Under the pieces are notes generated by a model that saw nothing but the letters and a program-made list of their open reading frames with translations, ran no database searches and was not told the origin of the DNA. From Luteimonas padinae (lineage in GTDB: Bacteria; Pseudomonadota; Gammaproteobacteria; Xanthomonadales; Xanthomonadaceae), in NCBI RefSeq assembly GCF_014652935.1, contig NZ_BMZT01000003.1, positions 124,001 to 188,000 on the forward strand: DNA of 64,000 nucleotides, in the 5' to 3' direction. The stretch's first letter is position 1, and every line of letters starts with the position of its first letter. Shown one piece after another: positions 27,031 to 37,000 of this stretch. Position numbers and translations under genes: made by a program.

Positions 27031-27642
27031 ATGAGCCGACTCCTGCCGCTGCTGCTTGCCGCCATCGTCCTGTCGCTGCCGGCGTGCGGCTTCCACCTCC
27101 GCGAACCGCTGGAACTGCCACCCGACCTGGCCGGCGTGCAGGTGGTCGCGCGCAATCCCTACAGCCCGCTCGCGCAGTCGCTGACGCGCTCGCTGGAGCG
27201 CGCCGGCTTCAACGTCCCCGAGCGCGCCGGTGACGGCGTGGCGGTGCTGCGCATCCTCTCGGAGCGCTGGGATTCCCAGGCGATCAGCGTCGACCAGTTC
27301 GGCCGCGGCCAGGAGTACAGCCTGCGCTACGCGGCGGTGTTCAAGCTGCTGGATCCGCAGGGGCGGGAACTGGTGCCTGAGCAGGTGATCGAGCTCTCGC
27401 GCGACTACGTCTCCCTGCCCAACAACTCCACGGGCTCGGAAAGCGAGCGCGAGATGCTCGCCCGCGAGCTCGAGCGGGACATGGCGGCGGCGGTGCTGCG
27501 CCGGATCGCGGCCGTGAATCGAGCCGAGGCCGCGCGCGCGGCCGAGGCCGGGGCGGCCGGAGGCGACGCCGGTCCGGCGTCCGACGACGACGGGACGCCG
27601 GAAGGCGAGGCGGTGGATCGGCCGTCCGGCGATGGCGCGTGA
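27031..27642 (+). CDS. lptE: LPS-assembly lipoprotein LptE
   Basis: 203 aa outer-membrane lipoprotein that plugs LptD and helps insert LPS. The signal peptide ends LPAC, followed by GFHLREPLELPPDLAGVQV, the family's N-terminal motif. The last 40 residues are an Ala/Glu/Asp-rich tail longer than usual. The 3' end overlaps holA by 11 bases. Start of the conserved lptE-holA-nadD-rsfS-rlmH run. Confidence 0.93.
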   Translation: MSRLLPLLLAAIVLSLPACGFHLREPLELPPDLAGVQVVARNPYSPLAQSLTRSLERAGFNVPERAGDGVAVLRILSERWDSQAISVDQFGRGQEYSLRYAAVFKLLDPQGRELVPEQVIELSRDYVSLPNNSTGSESEREMLARELERDMAAAVLRRIAAVNRAEAARAAEAGAAGGDAGPASDDDGTPEGEAVDRPSGDGA

Positions 27643-28669
27643 GCTGAGTCCGGAGCAGCTGGCCGGCAGCGTCGCCCGCGGGCCCCTGGCCCCGGTCTAC
27701 CTGGTCGCCGGGGCCGAAATGTTGCGCGTGCTGGAGTGCGCCGACGCCATCCGCGCCGCGGCCCGCGAACAGGGCTACGCGGAACGCGAGGTTTTCGAGG
27801 TCGAGGGTCGCGACGTCGACTGGGACGGGCTCGAGGCCAGCCTGCGCGCGCCCAGCCTGTTCGCGGCGCGGCGCCTGATCGAAGTGCGCCTGCCGACCGC
27901 CAGGCCCGGCAAGCAGGGCGCGGAGGTGATCTCGACCTTCTGCGCCGATCCGCCGCCGGACCTCTGCCTGCTGGTCACCGGCGGCGAGTGGAGCCGGAAG
28001 CACGGCGGCAAGTGGAGCGAGTCGATCGCCGCCGCGGGTGCGATCGCGGTCGCCTGGCCGGTGAAGCCGCACGAGCTGCAGGGCTGGGTCGAGGGGCGCC
28101 TGCGCCGTCGCGGCGTAAGCGCCGACGCCGGTGCCGTGCAGCTGCTGGTGGAACGGGTGGAGGGCAACCTGCTCGCCGCCGCGCAGGAGATCGACAAGCT
28201 GGCGCTGCTCGCCACCGACGGCACCCTGGATGCGGCGCGGATGCAGGCGCTGGTGGCGGACGCGGCGCGCTATGACGTCTTCCGCCTGGTCGACGCCGCG
28301 CTCAACGGCCAGGGGGCCCAGGCCGTGCGCATGCTCGCCGGGCTCCGTGCCGAGGGCGAAGCCGTGCCCGCGCTCATGGGCATGGTGGTGGTGGAGCTGC
28401 AGCGCATGGCCGCGCTGGCGCGGGTCAAGGCGCGCGGCGGCAACCTCGGCGCCGAGTTCAAGGCGCAGCGGATCTGGGACGCGAAGGAGGCGGCCTACCG
28501 GCGCGCGCTGGAGCGCCATCCCGCGGCGCGCTGGGAACGCTTCGTGGCCGCGGCCGGCGAGGTCGACCGCGTGGCCAAGGGACGCGGTGCCGGCGATGAA
28601 TGGCTGCTGCTGGAGCGCCTGCTGCTGGCGGTGGCCGACGCCCGCGCGGTGCCGCTGCTGGCCGCGTGA
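27632..28669 (+). CDS. holA: DNA polymerase III subunit delta
   Basis: 345 aa clamp-loader subunit that opens the beta clamp during replication. The N-terminal domain starts LSPEQLAGSVARGPLAPVYLVAGAE. The middle AAA-like fold and the C-terminal collar domain (AARYDVFRLVDAALNGQG, then RIWDAKEAAYRRAL) match HolA. It overlaps lptE upstream and nadD downstream (GTGA), giving tight coupling. Confidence 0.95.
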   Translation: MARELSPEQLAGSVARGPLAPVYLVAGAEMLRVLECADAIRAAAREQGYAEREVFEVEGRDVDWDGLEASLRAPSLFAARRLIEVRLPTARPGKQGAEVISTFCADPPPDLCLLVTGGEWSRKHGGKWSESIAAAGAIAVAWPVKPHELQGWVEGRLRRRGVSADAGAVQLLVERVEGNLLAAAQEIDKLALLATDGTLDAARMQALVADAARYDVFRLVDAALNGQGAQAVRMLAGLRAEGEAVPALMGMVVVELQRMAALARVKARGGNLGAEFKAQRIWDAKEAAYRRALERHPAARWERFVAAAGEVDRVAKGRGAGDEWLLLERLLLAVADARAVPLLAA

Positions 28670-29343
28670 GCCTGCTGGCCTGCTACGGCGGCAGCTTCGA
28701 CCCGGTCCACCTGGGGCACATGGCGGTGGCGCTGGCGGTGCGCGACGCACTCGATGCCGAGGTCGCCCTGCTGCCCGCCGCGGATCCCCCGCACAAGGAC
28801 GCGACCCACGCTGGCGCTGCGCTGCGCGCGCGAATGCTGGAACTGGCCATCGCCGGCGAGCCGGGCCTGCGCGTGGATCGGCTGGAGCTCGAGCGCGCGG
28901 GGCGGTCCTACAGCATCGACAGCCTGCGCCTGGTGCGGGCGAAGCAGGGGCCGTACCGGCCGATTGCCTGGGTGGTCGGCGGCGACTCGCTGCTGCAGCT
29001 CGACACCTGGTACCGCTGGCGCGAGCTGTTCGCGCACGGCCACGTGCTGGCGGTGGCGCGGCCTGGCTCGCCCATCGGCGCGGACGACGTCGCCGCGCGC
29101 GCCCCGGCCGTGGAGCGCGAGCTCGGCGCCCGCCGCAGGCCGCCGGAAGCGCTGGCGGAGGCGCCGGCCGGCGGGTTCGCGGTGCTGGAACTTCCCAGGC
29201 TGCGCGGGGAATCCTCCACCGAGGTGCGCCGCCGGATCGCCGCCGACGACGGTTGGGACGCGATGCTGCCGCCGGCGGTGGCCGGATTCATCCGCGAACG
29301 CCGGCTGTACGGTTACGGGGCCGCGACGGGCCCTTCGCTATAA
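28666..29343 (+). CDS. nadD: Nicotinate-nucleotide adenylyltransferase
   Basis: 225 aa NAD-biosynthesis enzyme that forms nicotinate adenine dinucleotide. The nucleotidyltransferase motif GGSFDPVHLGHM lies at the N-terminus, with AADPPHKD, GGDSLLQLDTWYRW and the C-terminal GESSTEVRRRI (SSTxxR) motif. The start is the GTG at 28666 that overlaps the holA stop; an upstream in-frame start would run into holA. Confidence 0.95.
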   Translation: MSLLACYGGSFDPVHLGHMAVALAVRDALDAEVALLPAADPPHKDATHAGAALRARMLELAIAGEPGLRVDRLELERAGRSYSIDSLRLVRAKQGPYRPIAWVVGGDSLLQLDTWYRWRELFAHGHVLAVARPGSPIGADDVAARAPAVERELGARRRPPEALAEAPAGGFAVLELPRLRGESSTEVRRRIAADDGWDAMLPPAVAGFIRERRLYGYGAATGPSL

Positions 29344-29372
29344 TCCGTCGCCCAGCCAACGAGCCACAGCCC

Positions 29373-29834
29373 TTGACCAGCCAAGCCCAAGTCATCAAGA
29401 CCAGCCTGCCCACCCCGCCGCCGTCGGTCGACGTGCTGCTGTCGACCGTGCTGGAGGCCGTCGCCGAGATCAAGGCGGTGGACGTGGTCGACATCGACGT
29501 CCGCGGCAAGACCAGCGTCTGCGATTTCATGGTGATCGCGTCGGGCACGTCCACCCGCCACGTGAAGTCGATCGCTGACGAGGTGGTGAAGTTCGCCAAG
29601 CGCCTGGACTGCCAGCCGCTGGGCGTCGAGGGCGAGCGCGAGGCCGAATGGGTGCTGGTCGACCTGGGCGACGTCGTGGTCCACGTGATGCTGCCGCGGG
29701 TGCGCGAGTTCTATGCGCTGGAACGACTGTGGACGGTGGGCGACCAGCCGCCGGACGCCGGTGAGGCCAGCCGCTCGTTCGGACACGGCGACGACGCCGA
29801 CGAAGCCGACGCCACCACGCGCGACGCTGACTGA
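29373..29834 (+). CDS. rsfS: Ribosomal silencing factor RsfS
   Basis: 153 aa factor that binds L14 and blocks ribosome subunit joining when nutrients are scarce. The core (KTSVCDFMVIASGTSTRHVKS to HVMLPRVREFYALERLW) is nearly invariant in the family. The start is taken as TTG at 29373 (LTSQAQVIKTSLPTPPPS), as in xanthomonad homologues. The last 25 residues are an acidic, His/Asp-rich tail. A TATAAT hexamer at 29339-29344, overlapping the nadD stop, may give it its own promoter, though no good -35 is seen. Confidence 0.93.
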   Translation: MTSQAQVIKTSLPTPPPSVDVLLSTVLEAVAEIKAVDVVDIDVRGKTSVCDFMVIASGTSTRHVKSIADEVVKFAKRLDCQPLGVEGEREAEWVLVDLGDVVVHVMLPRVREFYALERLWTVGDQPPDAGEASRSFGHGDDADEADATTRDAD

Positions 29835-29843
29835 GCGGCTGCG

Positions 29844-30314
29844 GTGAAGGCACGCCTGGTCGCCGTGGGCGAGCGCCCGCCGGGCTGGGTCGCGGAGGGC
29901 TTCGGCGAATACCGCAAGCGGCTGTCGCACTGGCTGCCGCTCGAACTGGTGGAGATCACGCCAGGCCTGCGCGGCAAGGGCCGCGACGCCGCGCGCGCGA
30001 CCTTCGACGAGGGCCAGCGCGTGCTGGCGGCGCTGCCGCGCGAGCTGCACGTGGTCGCGCTGGACGGACGCGGCCGGGCCTGGGATTCGGAAGCGCTGTC
30101 GAAGCGGCTGGAGCACTGGCGCGGCCAGGGCCGCGACCTGGCCTTCCTCGTCGGCGGGCCCGAGGGCCACGCCGACGAGGTGCTGGCCCGCGCCGATGAA
30201 ACCTGGTCGCTGGGGCCGCTCACCCTGCCGCACATGCTGGTGCGGCTGGTGCTGGCCGAGCAGCTCTACCGCGCCGCGGCGCTGCTCGCCAACCATCCCT
30301 ACCACCGCGCCTGA
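29844..30314 (+). CDS. rlmH: 23S rRNA pseudouridine1915 N3-methyltransferase RlmH
   Basis: 156 aa SPOUT-family methyltransferase acting on 23S rRNA helix 69. It begins MKARLVAVGERPPGWV from a GTG, contains the SAM-binding knot motif FLVGGPEGHAD and ends with LTLPHMLVRLVLAEQLYRA and NHPYHRA, all standard. It lies 9 bases after rsfS. The stop lies in a short hairpin (TGAGCG-CGG-CGCTCA, 30312-30326) shared with the convergent TonB-like gene. Confidence 0.96.
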   Translation: MKARLVAVGERPPGWVAEGFGEYRKRLSHWLPLELVEITPGLRGKGRDAARATFDEGQRVLAALPRELHVVALDGRGRAWDSEALSKRLEHWRGQGRDLAFLVGGPEGHADEVLARADETWSLGPLTLPHMLVRLVLAEQLYRAAALLANHPYHRA

Positions 30315-30323
30315 GCGCGGCGC

Positions 30324-31037
30324 TCACCCGCGGTCGAGGCGGAACTCGATCGGCACCAGGCCGATGGCCTGCACCGCCCGGCCGTCGCGCATGGCCGGCT
30401 GGAAGCGCCAGCGGCGCAGCACGTGCCGCCGGGCCGCCTCGTCGAGCTCGCGGTAGCCGCTGCCTGTCTCGACCACGACCTCCAACGGGCGCCCGTCCAC
30501 GCCGACCAGCACCTGCAGCACCACCGTGCCCTGGTGGCCCGAGCGCAGCGCGTCGCGCGGGTAGGGCGGCGAACTGGCCTCGGCATAGGCCAGCTGCAGG
30601 CCGGCGGCGGGGCCGGGCGCCGGGGCGACATCGGCATCACCCGTGCCCGCCTCGAGCGGAGGCAGGGAATCCGCGGGGAGCGTGCCTCCTTCGACGAGGG
30701 GTGGCGTCGCCGGTTCGGGCTGGGTGACCACCGCCCGTCGCGGCTCCGCCGTCGGCGTTGCCGGGGTCGGTACGCGCTGCACGGGAACGATGGGCGGGGG
30801 CGGCGGGGGCGGCAGCGGCCTGGGCTCGAACCACTCGCCCTCCAGGCCCTTCTGCGGCGTGGGCGCTGTCCCGGGGCTCCCCAGCGGGGCGAGCATCAGC
30901 ATCAGCGCGGCGCCGTTGAGCAGCAGGGCGCCGGCGATGCCGGCGACGCGGACCGGGTCGGGTCGTCGCGGGTCGTCCGCCGCGCGGTGCGTGGACAGGG
31001 CGGGGAACGGACTGCGCACATCGGACTGCAGGACCAT
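30324..31037 (-). CDS. TonB-family energy transducer
   Basis: 237 aa. One membrane helix (VAGIAGALLLNGAALMLML) is followed by a Pro-rich linker (PLPPPPPPPIVPVQRVPTP) and a C-terminal TonB domain (YPRDALRSGHQGTVVLQVLV, ending RRWRFQPAMRDGRAVQAIGL). An AGGAGG site 7 bases before the ATG at 31037 fixes the start. No exbB or exbD lies beside it, so it may be an accessory TonB or an envelope protein using the same fold. Convergent with rlmH. Confidence 0.85.
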   Translation of the reverse strand: MVLQSDVRSPFPALSTHRAADDPRRPDPVRVAGIAGALLLNGAALMLMLAPLGSPGTAPTPQKGLEGEWFEPRPLPPPPPPPIVPVQRVPTPATPTAEPRRAVVTQPEPATPPLVEGGTLPADSLPPLEAGTGDADVAPAPGPAAGLQLAYAEASSPPYPRDALRSGHQGTVVLQVLVGVDGRPLEVVVETGSGYRELDEAARRHVLRRWRFQPAMRDGRAVQAIGLVPIEFRLDRG

Positions 31038-31109
31038 GGACCACCTCCTCGTTGACCGGCGCATGCCGGGTGCGGGGATGCCAACGCGCGGCCGGTGGCC
31101 GCGGGGTCG

Positions 31110-31853
31110 TCAGCGCCCCAGTTCGAACACGATCTCCAGGTTGGCCGTCAATGTGTTCTCGCCCGCGGCGACCGGGGTCGAGGCCTCGGCATCCGCGGCC
31201 AACGCGCGCACGGCGAACATCGGGCGCGGTTGCTCGAAGCCGCCGCCTTCGCTGATGCTGACGATGCGGCGCACGCGCAGCCCCAGGCTTTCGGCATACA
31301 TGTCGGCGCGGCGGCGGGCCTGTTCTAGCGCCTTGCGACGGGCCTCGTCGTACACCGCCTCGGGCTGGTCGATGCCGAAGCTCGGGCCGCTGACGTTGTT
31401 GGCGCCGCTGTCGACCAGCGCGTCGAGCACCTCGCCGAGCCTGGCGATGTCGCGCACCTTGAGGCTCACCGAATTGTTCGCGCTGTAGCCGGAGATGCGC
31501 GGCTCCTCGTTCTCGATGTGGCGGTAGGTGGGATGGATGTTGATGCCCGTGGTCTGGATGTCGCGCTCGGCCACGCCCGCCGCGCGGATGGCCGCGATCA
31601 CCTTCGTCATCTGCGCGGCGTTGGCGCGCATCGCCGCATTCGCGTCGGCGGCCTGGGTGACCACGCCGGCCGACGCGGTGGCGACGTCGGGCGCGCGGCT
31701 GGCCTCGCCGCTGGCCGAGACCGACAGCAGGGTGCCGTCGCTGGTGGCCGTGTGGGCTGGGGTTTGCGCGGCTGCGGTCATGGCGGGCGTCCCGAAGGCG
31801 AGGAGGAGGGTGAGGGCGGCGGCGGACGCCGTGCGCTGCAGGGTCGGGGTCAT
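31110..31853 (-). CDS. Secreted SIMPL (DUF541) domain protein
   Basis: 247 aa. Signal peptide up to about TAAAQTPAH, then the SIMPL/DUF541 fold: VSASGEASRAPDVATASAG, ANAAQMTKVIAAIRAAG, DIQTTGINIHPTY and EARRKALEQARRRADMYAES. Family members are periplasmic proteins of unclear role, linked to oxidative-stress protection in some bacteria. A GGAG site precedes the ATG at 31853. Divergent from maf with a 121-base gap. Confidence 0.88.
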   Translation of the reverse strand: MTPTLQRTASAAALTLLLAFGTPAMTAAAQTPAHTATSDGTLLSVSASGEASRAPDVATASAGVVTQAADANAAMRANAAQMTKVIAAIRAAGVAERDIQTTGINIHPTYRHIENEEPRISGYSANNSVSLKVRDIARLGEVLDALVDSGANNVSGPSFGIDQPEAVYDEARRKALEQARRRADMYAESLGLRVRRIVSISEGGGFEQPRPMFAVRALAADAEASTPVAAGENTLTANLEIVFELGR

Positions 31854-31974
31854 CGTGGTCTCCGGGAAGGGGCAAGGGAAGGGTTGTGCGGATGGAGTGA
31901 ACGGGTCGTGAGCCGGAACGGGGTTGCGGCCGTGGCGCACGGCCGGCCCGGCGCGGGCACGGTATCCTTCCACG

Positions 31975-32571
31975 ATGCTCCACCTTGCCTCGAAATCCCC
32001 GCGCCGGCGCGAACTGCTGGCGCGCCTCGGCCTCGACTTCGGCGTCCTCGACGTCGAGGTGCTCGAGCAGCGCGCGCCCGGTGAGTCACCCGATGCCTAC
32101 GTCGCGCGCGTCGCCCGCGAAAAGGCCGGTGCCGGCCTGCTGCGCGTGGTCGCGGTGCCGGGCGCGGTGGTGCTGGGCTCGGACACCGAAGTGGTGCTCG
32201 GCGACGAGGTCTTCGGCAAGCCCGCCGACGCCGCGCACGCCGAAGCCATGCTGCGCCGGCTGTCGGGCCGCAGCCACCGGGTGCTGACCGCGGTGTCGCT
32301 GGTGTCCGCCGGCCGCGAGGCCTCGGTGCTGGTCGAGAGCGAGGTGTCGTTCGCCGGGCTGTCGGATGCCGACATCGCCGAGTACGTCGCCAGCGGCGAA
32401 CCGATGGGCCGCGCCGGCGCCTACGCCATCCAGGGCGGCGCCGAGCGCTTCATCCGCCGCCTGGCGGGCAGCTACTCCGGCGTAATGGGCCTGCCGTTGC
32501 ACGAAACCGCGGGCCTGTTGCGCGGCTTCGGCATCCAGGCCAGCACGCCGCGGCGGGGCGGGGACGCATGA
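31975..32571 (+). CDS. maf: Maf-like nucleotide pyrophosphatase
   Basis: 198 aa. [16 protein letters not shown] is the phosphate-binding N-terminal signature and [16 protein letters not shown] the catalytic acidic motif; [16 protein letters not shown] and [12 protein letters not shown] complete the YhdE/Maf pattern. It hydrolyses non-canonical or canonical NTPs (dTTP/UTP in YhdE). It overlaps rng by 4 bases, as in many gammaproteobacteria. Confidence 0.94.
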   Translation: MLHLASKSPRRRELLARLGLDFGVLDVEVLEQRAPGESPDAYVARVAREKAGAGLLRVVAVPGAVVLGSDTEVVLGDEVFGKPADAAHAEAMLRRLSGRSHRVLTAVSLVSAGREASVLVESEVSFAGLSDADIAEYVASGEPMGRAGAYAIQGGAERFIRRLAGSYSGVMGLPLHETAGLLRGFGIQASTPRRGGDA

Positions 32572-34070
32572 GCGAGGAGATCCTGGTCAACGTCACCCCG
32601 CGCGAGACCCGCGTGGCGGTGGTCGAGAACGGCATGCTCCAGGAGCTGCACATCGAGCGCGGCTGGAGCCGCGGGGTGGTCGGCAACATCTACAAGGGCA
32701 AGGTGCAGCGGGTGATGCCCGGCATGCAGGCGGCCTTCGTCGATGTCGGCCTGGAGCGCGCCGCGTTCCTGCATGCCAACGACGTGCTGCGCCCGGGCCG
32801 TGCCGTGGACCTCGCGGTGGAGGAACCCGGCGCGCCGCCGCTGCCACCGTCGCCGCCGCCATCCACGCCGCCGATCGGCGAGCTGCTGCGCGATGGCCAG
32901 GAGGTCGTGGTCCAGGTGGTCAAGGACCCGATCGGGACCAAGGGCGCGCGCCTGACCACGCAGATCAGCATCCCGTCGCGCTATCTGGTGCTGCTGCCGC
33001 AGTCGAAGGTGATCGGCGTGTCCGCCCGGATCGAGGACGAGGCCGAACGCGCGCGGCTGAAGGCGCTGGTCGGCGAGCTGGCGCTGGCCGGCGGCCACGG
33101 CTACATCGTGCGCACCAATGCCGAGGGCCAGCCGGCCGAAGCCCTCGCGGAGGACGTCGCCTACCTGGCGCGGGTGTGGGCGCTGGTGGAGCGCAACGCC
33201 GCCGCGGCGCGCGTGGGCAGCTGCATCTACGAGGACCTGACCCTGCCGATGCGCGCGGTGCGCGACCTGATGCGCCGCGACGTGGAGAAGGTCAAGGTCG
33301 ATTCGCGCGAGACCTGCGAGCGGCTGAAGGTGTTCGCCGCGCAGTACATGCCCGGGCTCGACGAGAAGATCGAGCACTACACGGGCGTCCGTCCGGTGTT
33401 CGACCTCTATGGCGTGGAGGACGAGATCGGCCGCGCGCTGGAGAAGGAGGTGCCGCTGAAGTCGGGCGGGTACTTGGTGATCGACCAGACCGAGGCCATG
33501 ACCACGGTCGACGTCAACACCGGCTCCTTCCTCGGCCAGCGCAACCTCGAGGAGACGGTGTACCGCACCAACCTCGAGGCCGCGCAGGCGGTGGCGCGCC
33601 AGCTCAGGCTGCGCAACCTGGGCGGCATCATCATCATCGACTTCATCGACATGACCGACCCCGAGCACCGCCGCCAGGTGCTGCGGACGCTGGAGAAGTC
33701 GCTGCTGCGCGACCACGCCAAGACCACGGTCTACGACTTCTCGCCGCTGGGCCTGGTGGAGATGACGCGCAAGCGCACGGTCGAGAGCCTGGAGCGCCAG
33801 CTCAGCGAGACCTGCCACGAGTGCGGCGGCCGCGGCATGCTCAAGACCGCGGAAACGGTGACCTACGAGGTGTTCCGCGAAGTGGTGCGCGCGGTGCGTC
33901 AGTTCGACGCCGAGCGGCTGCTGGTGATCGCCTCGCCCAAGGTGGTGGCGCGGATCACCGAGGAGGAATCCGCGGCGGTGGCCGAGCTGGAGGAGTTCCT
34001 CGGCAAGTCCATCCGCTTCCAGGCCGATGCGCAGTACCTGCAGGAACAGTTCGATGTCGTCCTGCTCTGA
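32568..34070 (+). CDS. rng: Ribonuclease G
   Basis: 500 aa endoribonuclease for 16S rRNA 5' maturation and mRNA decay. It has an N-terminal S1 domain, a DNase I-like catalytic core with [15 protein letters not shown] and [14 protein letters not shown], and the Zn-link CHECGGRG near residue 414. Residues 88-103 carry a proline-rich insertion ([17 protein letters not shown]) inside the S1 region. Coupled to maf and followed by yhdP after 27 bases. Confidence 0.95.
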   Translation: MSEEILVNVTPRETRVAVVENGMLQELHIERGWSRGVVGNIYKGKVQRVMPGMQAAFVDVGLERAAFLHANDVLRPGRAVDLAVEEPGAPPLPPSPPPSTPPIGELLRDGQEVVVQVVKDPIGTKGARLTTQISIPSRYLVLLPQSKVIGVSARIEDEAERARLKALVGELALAGGHGYIVRTNAEGQPAEALAEDVAYLARVWALVERNAAAARVGSCIYEDLTLPMRAVRDLMRRDVEKVKVDSRETCERLKVFAAQYMPGLDEKIEHYTGVRPVFDLYGVEDEIGRALEKEVPLKSGGYLVIDQTEAMTTVDVNTGSFLGQRNLEETVYRTNLEAAQAVARQLRLRNLGGIIIIDFIDMTDPEHRRQVLRTLEKSLLRDHAKTTVYDFSPLGLVEMTRKRTVESLERQLSETCHECGGRGMLKTAETVTYEVFREVVRAVRQFDAERLLVIASPKVVARITEEESAAVAELEEFLGKSIRFQADAQYLQEQFDVVLL

Positions 34071-34097
34071 GCCCCGCGCCCGGCGCGCGGGCCGCTG

Positions 34098-37000
34098 ATG
34101 GCCGGCCCGCTGCGCCGCGCCCTGCGCCGTGCGCGGCGCGGTGCCTGGTACGCGATCGCCATCGGCCTGGTGCTGATGGCGCTGGGCGCGGGCATCACCA
34201 GCCAGCTGCTGCCGCTGGCCGAGCGCCACCCGGACCGCGTCGCCGAGTGGCTGGGCCAGCGCGCCGGACGCCCGGTCTCGTTCGACCATCTTGAAACCGC
34301 CTGGACCCGCCGCGGCCCGCTGCTGCGCCTGGACGGCCTGCGCATCGGCGAAGGCGACCAGGCCATCCCGATCGGTGCGGCCGAAGTGCTGGTGGCGCAG
34401 TACGCCGGCCTGCTGCCGGGCCGGTCGTTCACCGAGCTGCGCCTGCGCGGGCTGGAGCTCGCGCTGGAGCGCGGCGACGACGGCCGCTGGCAGGTCCGCG
34501 GTCTGCCCGGCGAAGCGCAGTCGGATGGCGATCCCTTCGAGGCGCTGGAAGGCCTGGGCGAGCTGCAGGTGATCGACGGGGTGCTGGTCGTGGATGCACC
34601 CGGGCTCGGGATCGACGCTCGCCTGGACGAGGTCGACCTGCGCCTGCGCGTGGACGCCGGTCGCGTGCGCGCGGCCGCGCGGGCATGGATGGTGCCGGGC
34701 GTCTCGCCGCTGGACATCACCGCCGAACTCGATCGCGACAGCGGCGATGCCCGGGCCTGGCTCGCGCTGCGGAATGCCGACCTGTCGGCCTGGACGTCGC
34801 TGCGCGCCGGCGGCGTGGGGCCGGTGGCCGGCACCGGCCGCGTCGAAGCCTGGGTCGACCTGGGTGGCTACCGGGTGTCGGCGGTGGCCATCCGCGGCGA
34901 TGTCGAAGGGCTGCGCCTGCAGGGCGGCGGGGAAAGCGGCGCGGCACGCGAAGTCGACCTTGGCGATGTCGGCGTCGACGGGCGTTGGACGGCGGTGGCG
35001 GGCGGCTGGCGGTTCGATGCGCCCCGCCTGCGCCTGGGCGCGGGCGAGGATGCGCAGCGCCTCGACGGACTGCTGGTGGCCGGGGGCGCGCGGCGCGCGC
35101 TGGTGGCCGCGCGCATCGATGCCGGCGCGCTGCTGGCGCTGGCGCCGCTGGCACCGGGGCTGTCCGACGGCCTCGCGGCCTGGCTGCGCGATGCGCGCCC
35201 GGACGGCGTGCTGCGCGAGGTGGAGGTCGTCGGCGATGCGGGCGGCGCGCTGCGGGCCAGCGCGCAGGTGGACGGCCTGGGCTTCGCCGTGCTGGGCGAT
35301 GCACCCGGCGTGTCCGGCCTTTCCGGGCGCCTGCGCGGCGATTCCGCGGGCCTGGTGTTCACGCCCGACCCGGCGGCCACGGTCGTGGTCGACTGGCCCG
35401 CAGGCTTCGGTCCGCTCGCGCACGAGGTCAGGCTGCGCGGCGACGTGGTGCTCTGGCGCGACGATGGCGGCTGGCAGGTGCGGACCCCCGCGCTGCGCAT
35501 CGACGGCCAGGGCTACGGTGCCGAGGTCCGCGGCGGGCTGATGTTCCCCGGCGACGGCACGCGGCCGGGCATCGACCTCGCGGCCGACGTCGACGCGGCC
35601 CGGGTGCCGGTCGCCAAGCGCTTCTGGATCCGCCACCTGATGCCGGAGGCCGCGGTGCACTGGCTGGACACGGCGCTGGTCGGCGGGCAGGTGCTCGACG
35701 GGCGCGCCGTGGTGTCGGGCGATCTCGACGACTGGCCGTTCGCGGCCGGGCCGGACGGTGCCGCCCGCGGCCTGTTCCACGCCACGGCCAGGCTGGAGGG
35801 CGCCGAAGTGCGCTTCGACCCCGGCTGGCCCGCGGCCACGGCGCTGGACGGTCGGGTCGATTTCGTCGCGGCCGGCTTCAGCCTCGAGGGCCGCGCCCGG
35901 CTTGGCGAGGTGCCGGTGGAATCCCTGCGCGCCGGGATCGCGGACTTCGGCGACCAGCCGCTCCGGGTCGAGGCGACGCTGGCATCCGATGCCGCGCCGG
36001 TGCTCGCGGTCCTGCGCGCCAGCCCGCTGCGCGAAGGCCGGGAGGACATCCTCGACGCGCTGTCGGCGTCGGGCCCGCTGCGCTCGACCTTCGGGCTGGT
36101 GCTGCCGCTGGGCAGCGGTGATGGCGACACCGGCCCGCGCATCAGCGGCCGCGTCGCGCTCGCCGGCGCGCGTCTCGCGGAAAAGCGCTGGGAGCTGGCC
36201 TTCGACGCCGTGCATGGCGAGGCGCGCTACGACCAGGCGGGGTTCACGGCCGACGGCCTGCGGGTGCGGCGGGACGGGGCACCGGGCCGGCTGTCGCTGC
36301 GCGCGGGCGAAGGCCACGTGCAGGCGCGCGACATGGCGTTCGAGGCCGAGCTCGAGGCCAGCCTGGCGTCGGCGGAGCTGGCCGCGCGCGCGCCGCAGCT
36401 GGCCTGGCTGGGCGAGCGCCTCGACGGCCGCTCGGACTGGACGATGGCCTTGGGCCTGCCGCAGGACGCGGGTGCCGACGGCGCGGGCGGGCGGCTGCAG
36501 CTGCGTTCGGACCTGGTCGGCACGCGGCTGTCGCTGCCCGCGCCGCTGGGCAAGCCGCCGGGCGAAGCGCTGGCGGCCCGCATCGACCTCCGGCTGCCGA
36601 TGGGCGAGGACGACATCGACGTGGCGCTGGGCAACCGCGTGGCGCTGCGCGCGCGCAGCCGCGGCGGGCGCACCGGCGTGCTGGCCGTGCTCGGCCGCGA
36701 CCGCGTCGATGCCGTCCCGCCCGACGCCGGCATCCGCATCACCGGGCGCACGCCGGTGCTGGATGCGATCGAATGGGCGGGACTCTTCGGCGGCGACGGC
36801 GCGGCAGCTGGCGATGGCCTCGAGCTGCGCGGGATCGATCTGCTCGCCGACCGGCTGCAGCTGCTCGGGGGCGTGTTCCCGGCAACGCGCGTGGTGGCCC
36901 GCCCGGAGCGTCGGGGCACGAACATCCGCTTCGACGGCGCGGCGCTGGCGGGAAGCCTGAGCATCCCGCAGGGCGACGGCGCCACCGTCGCGGCGCACGT

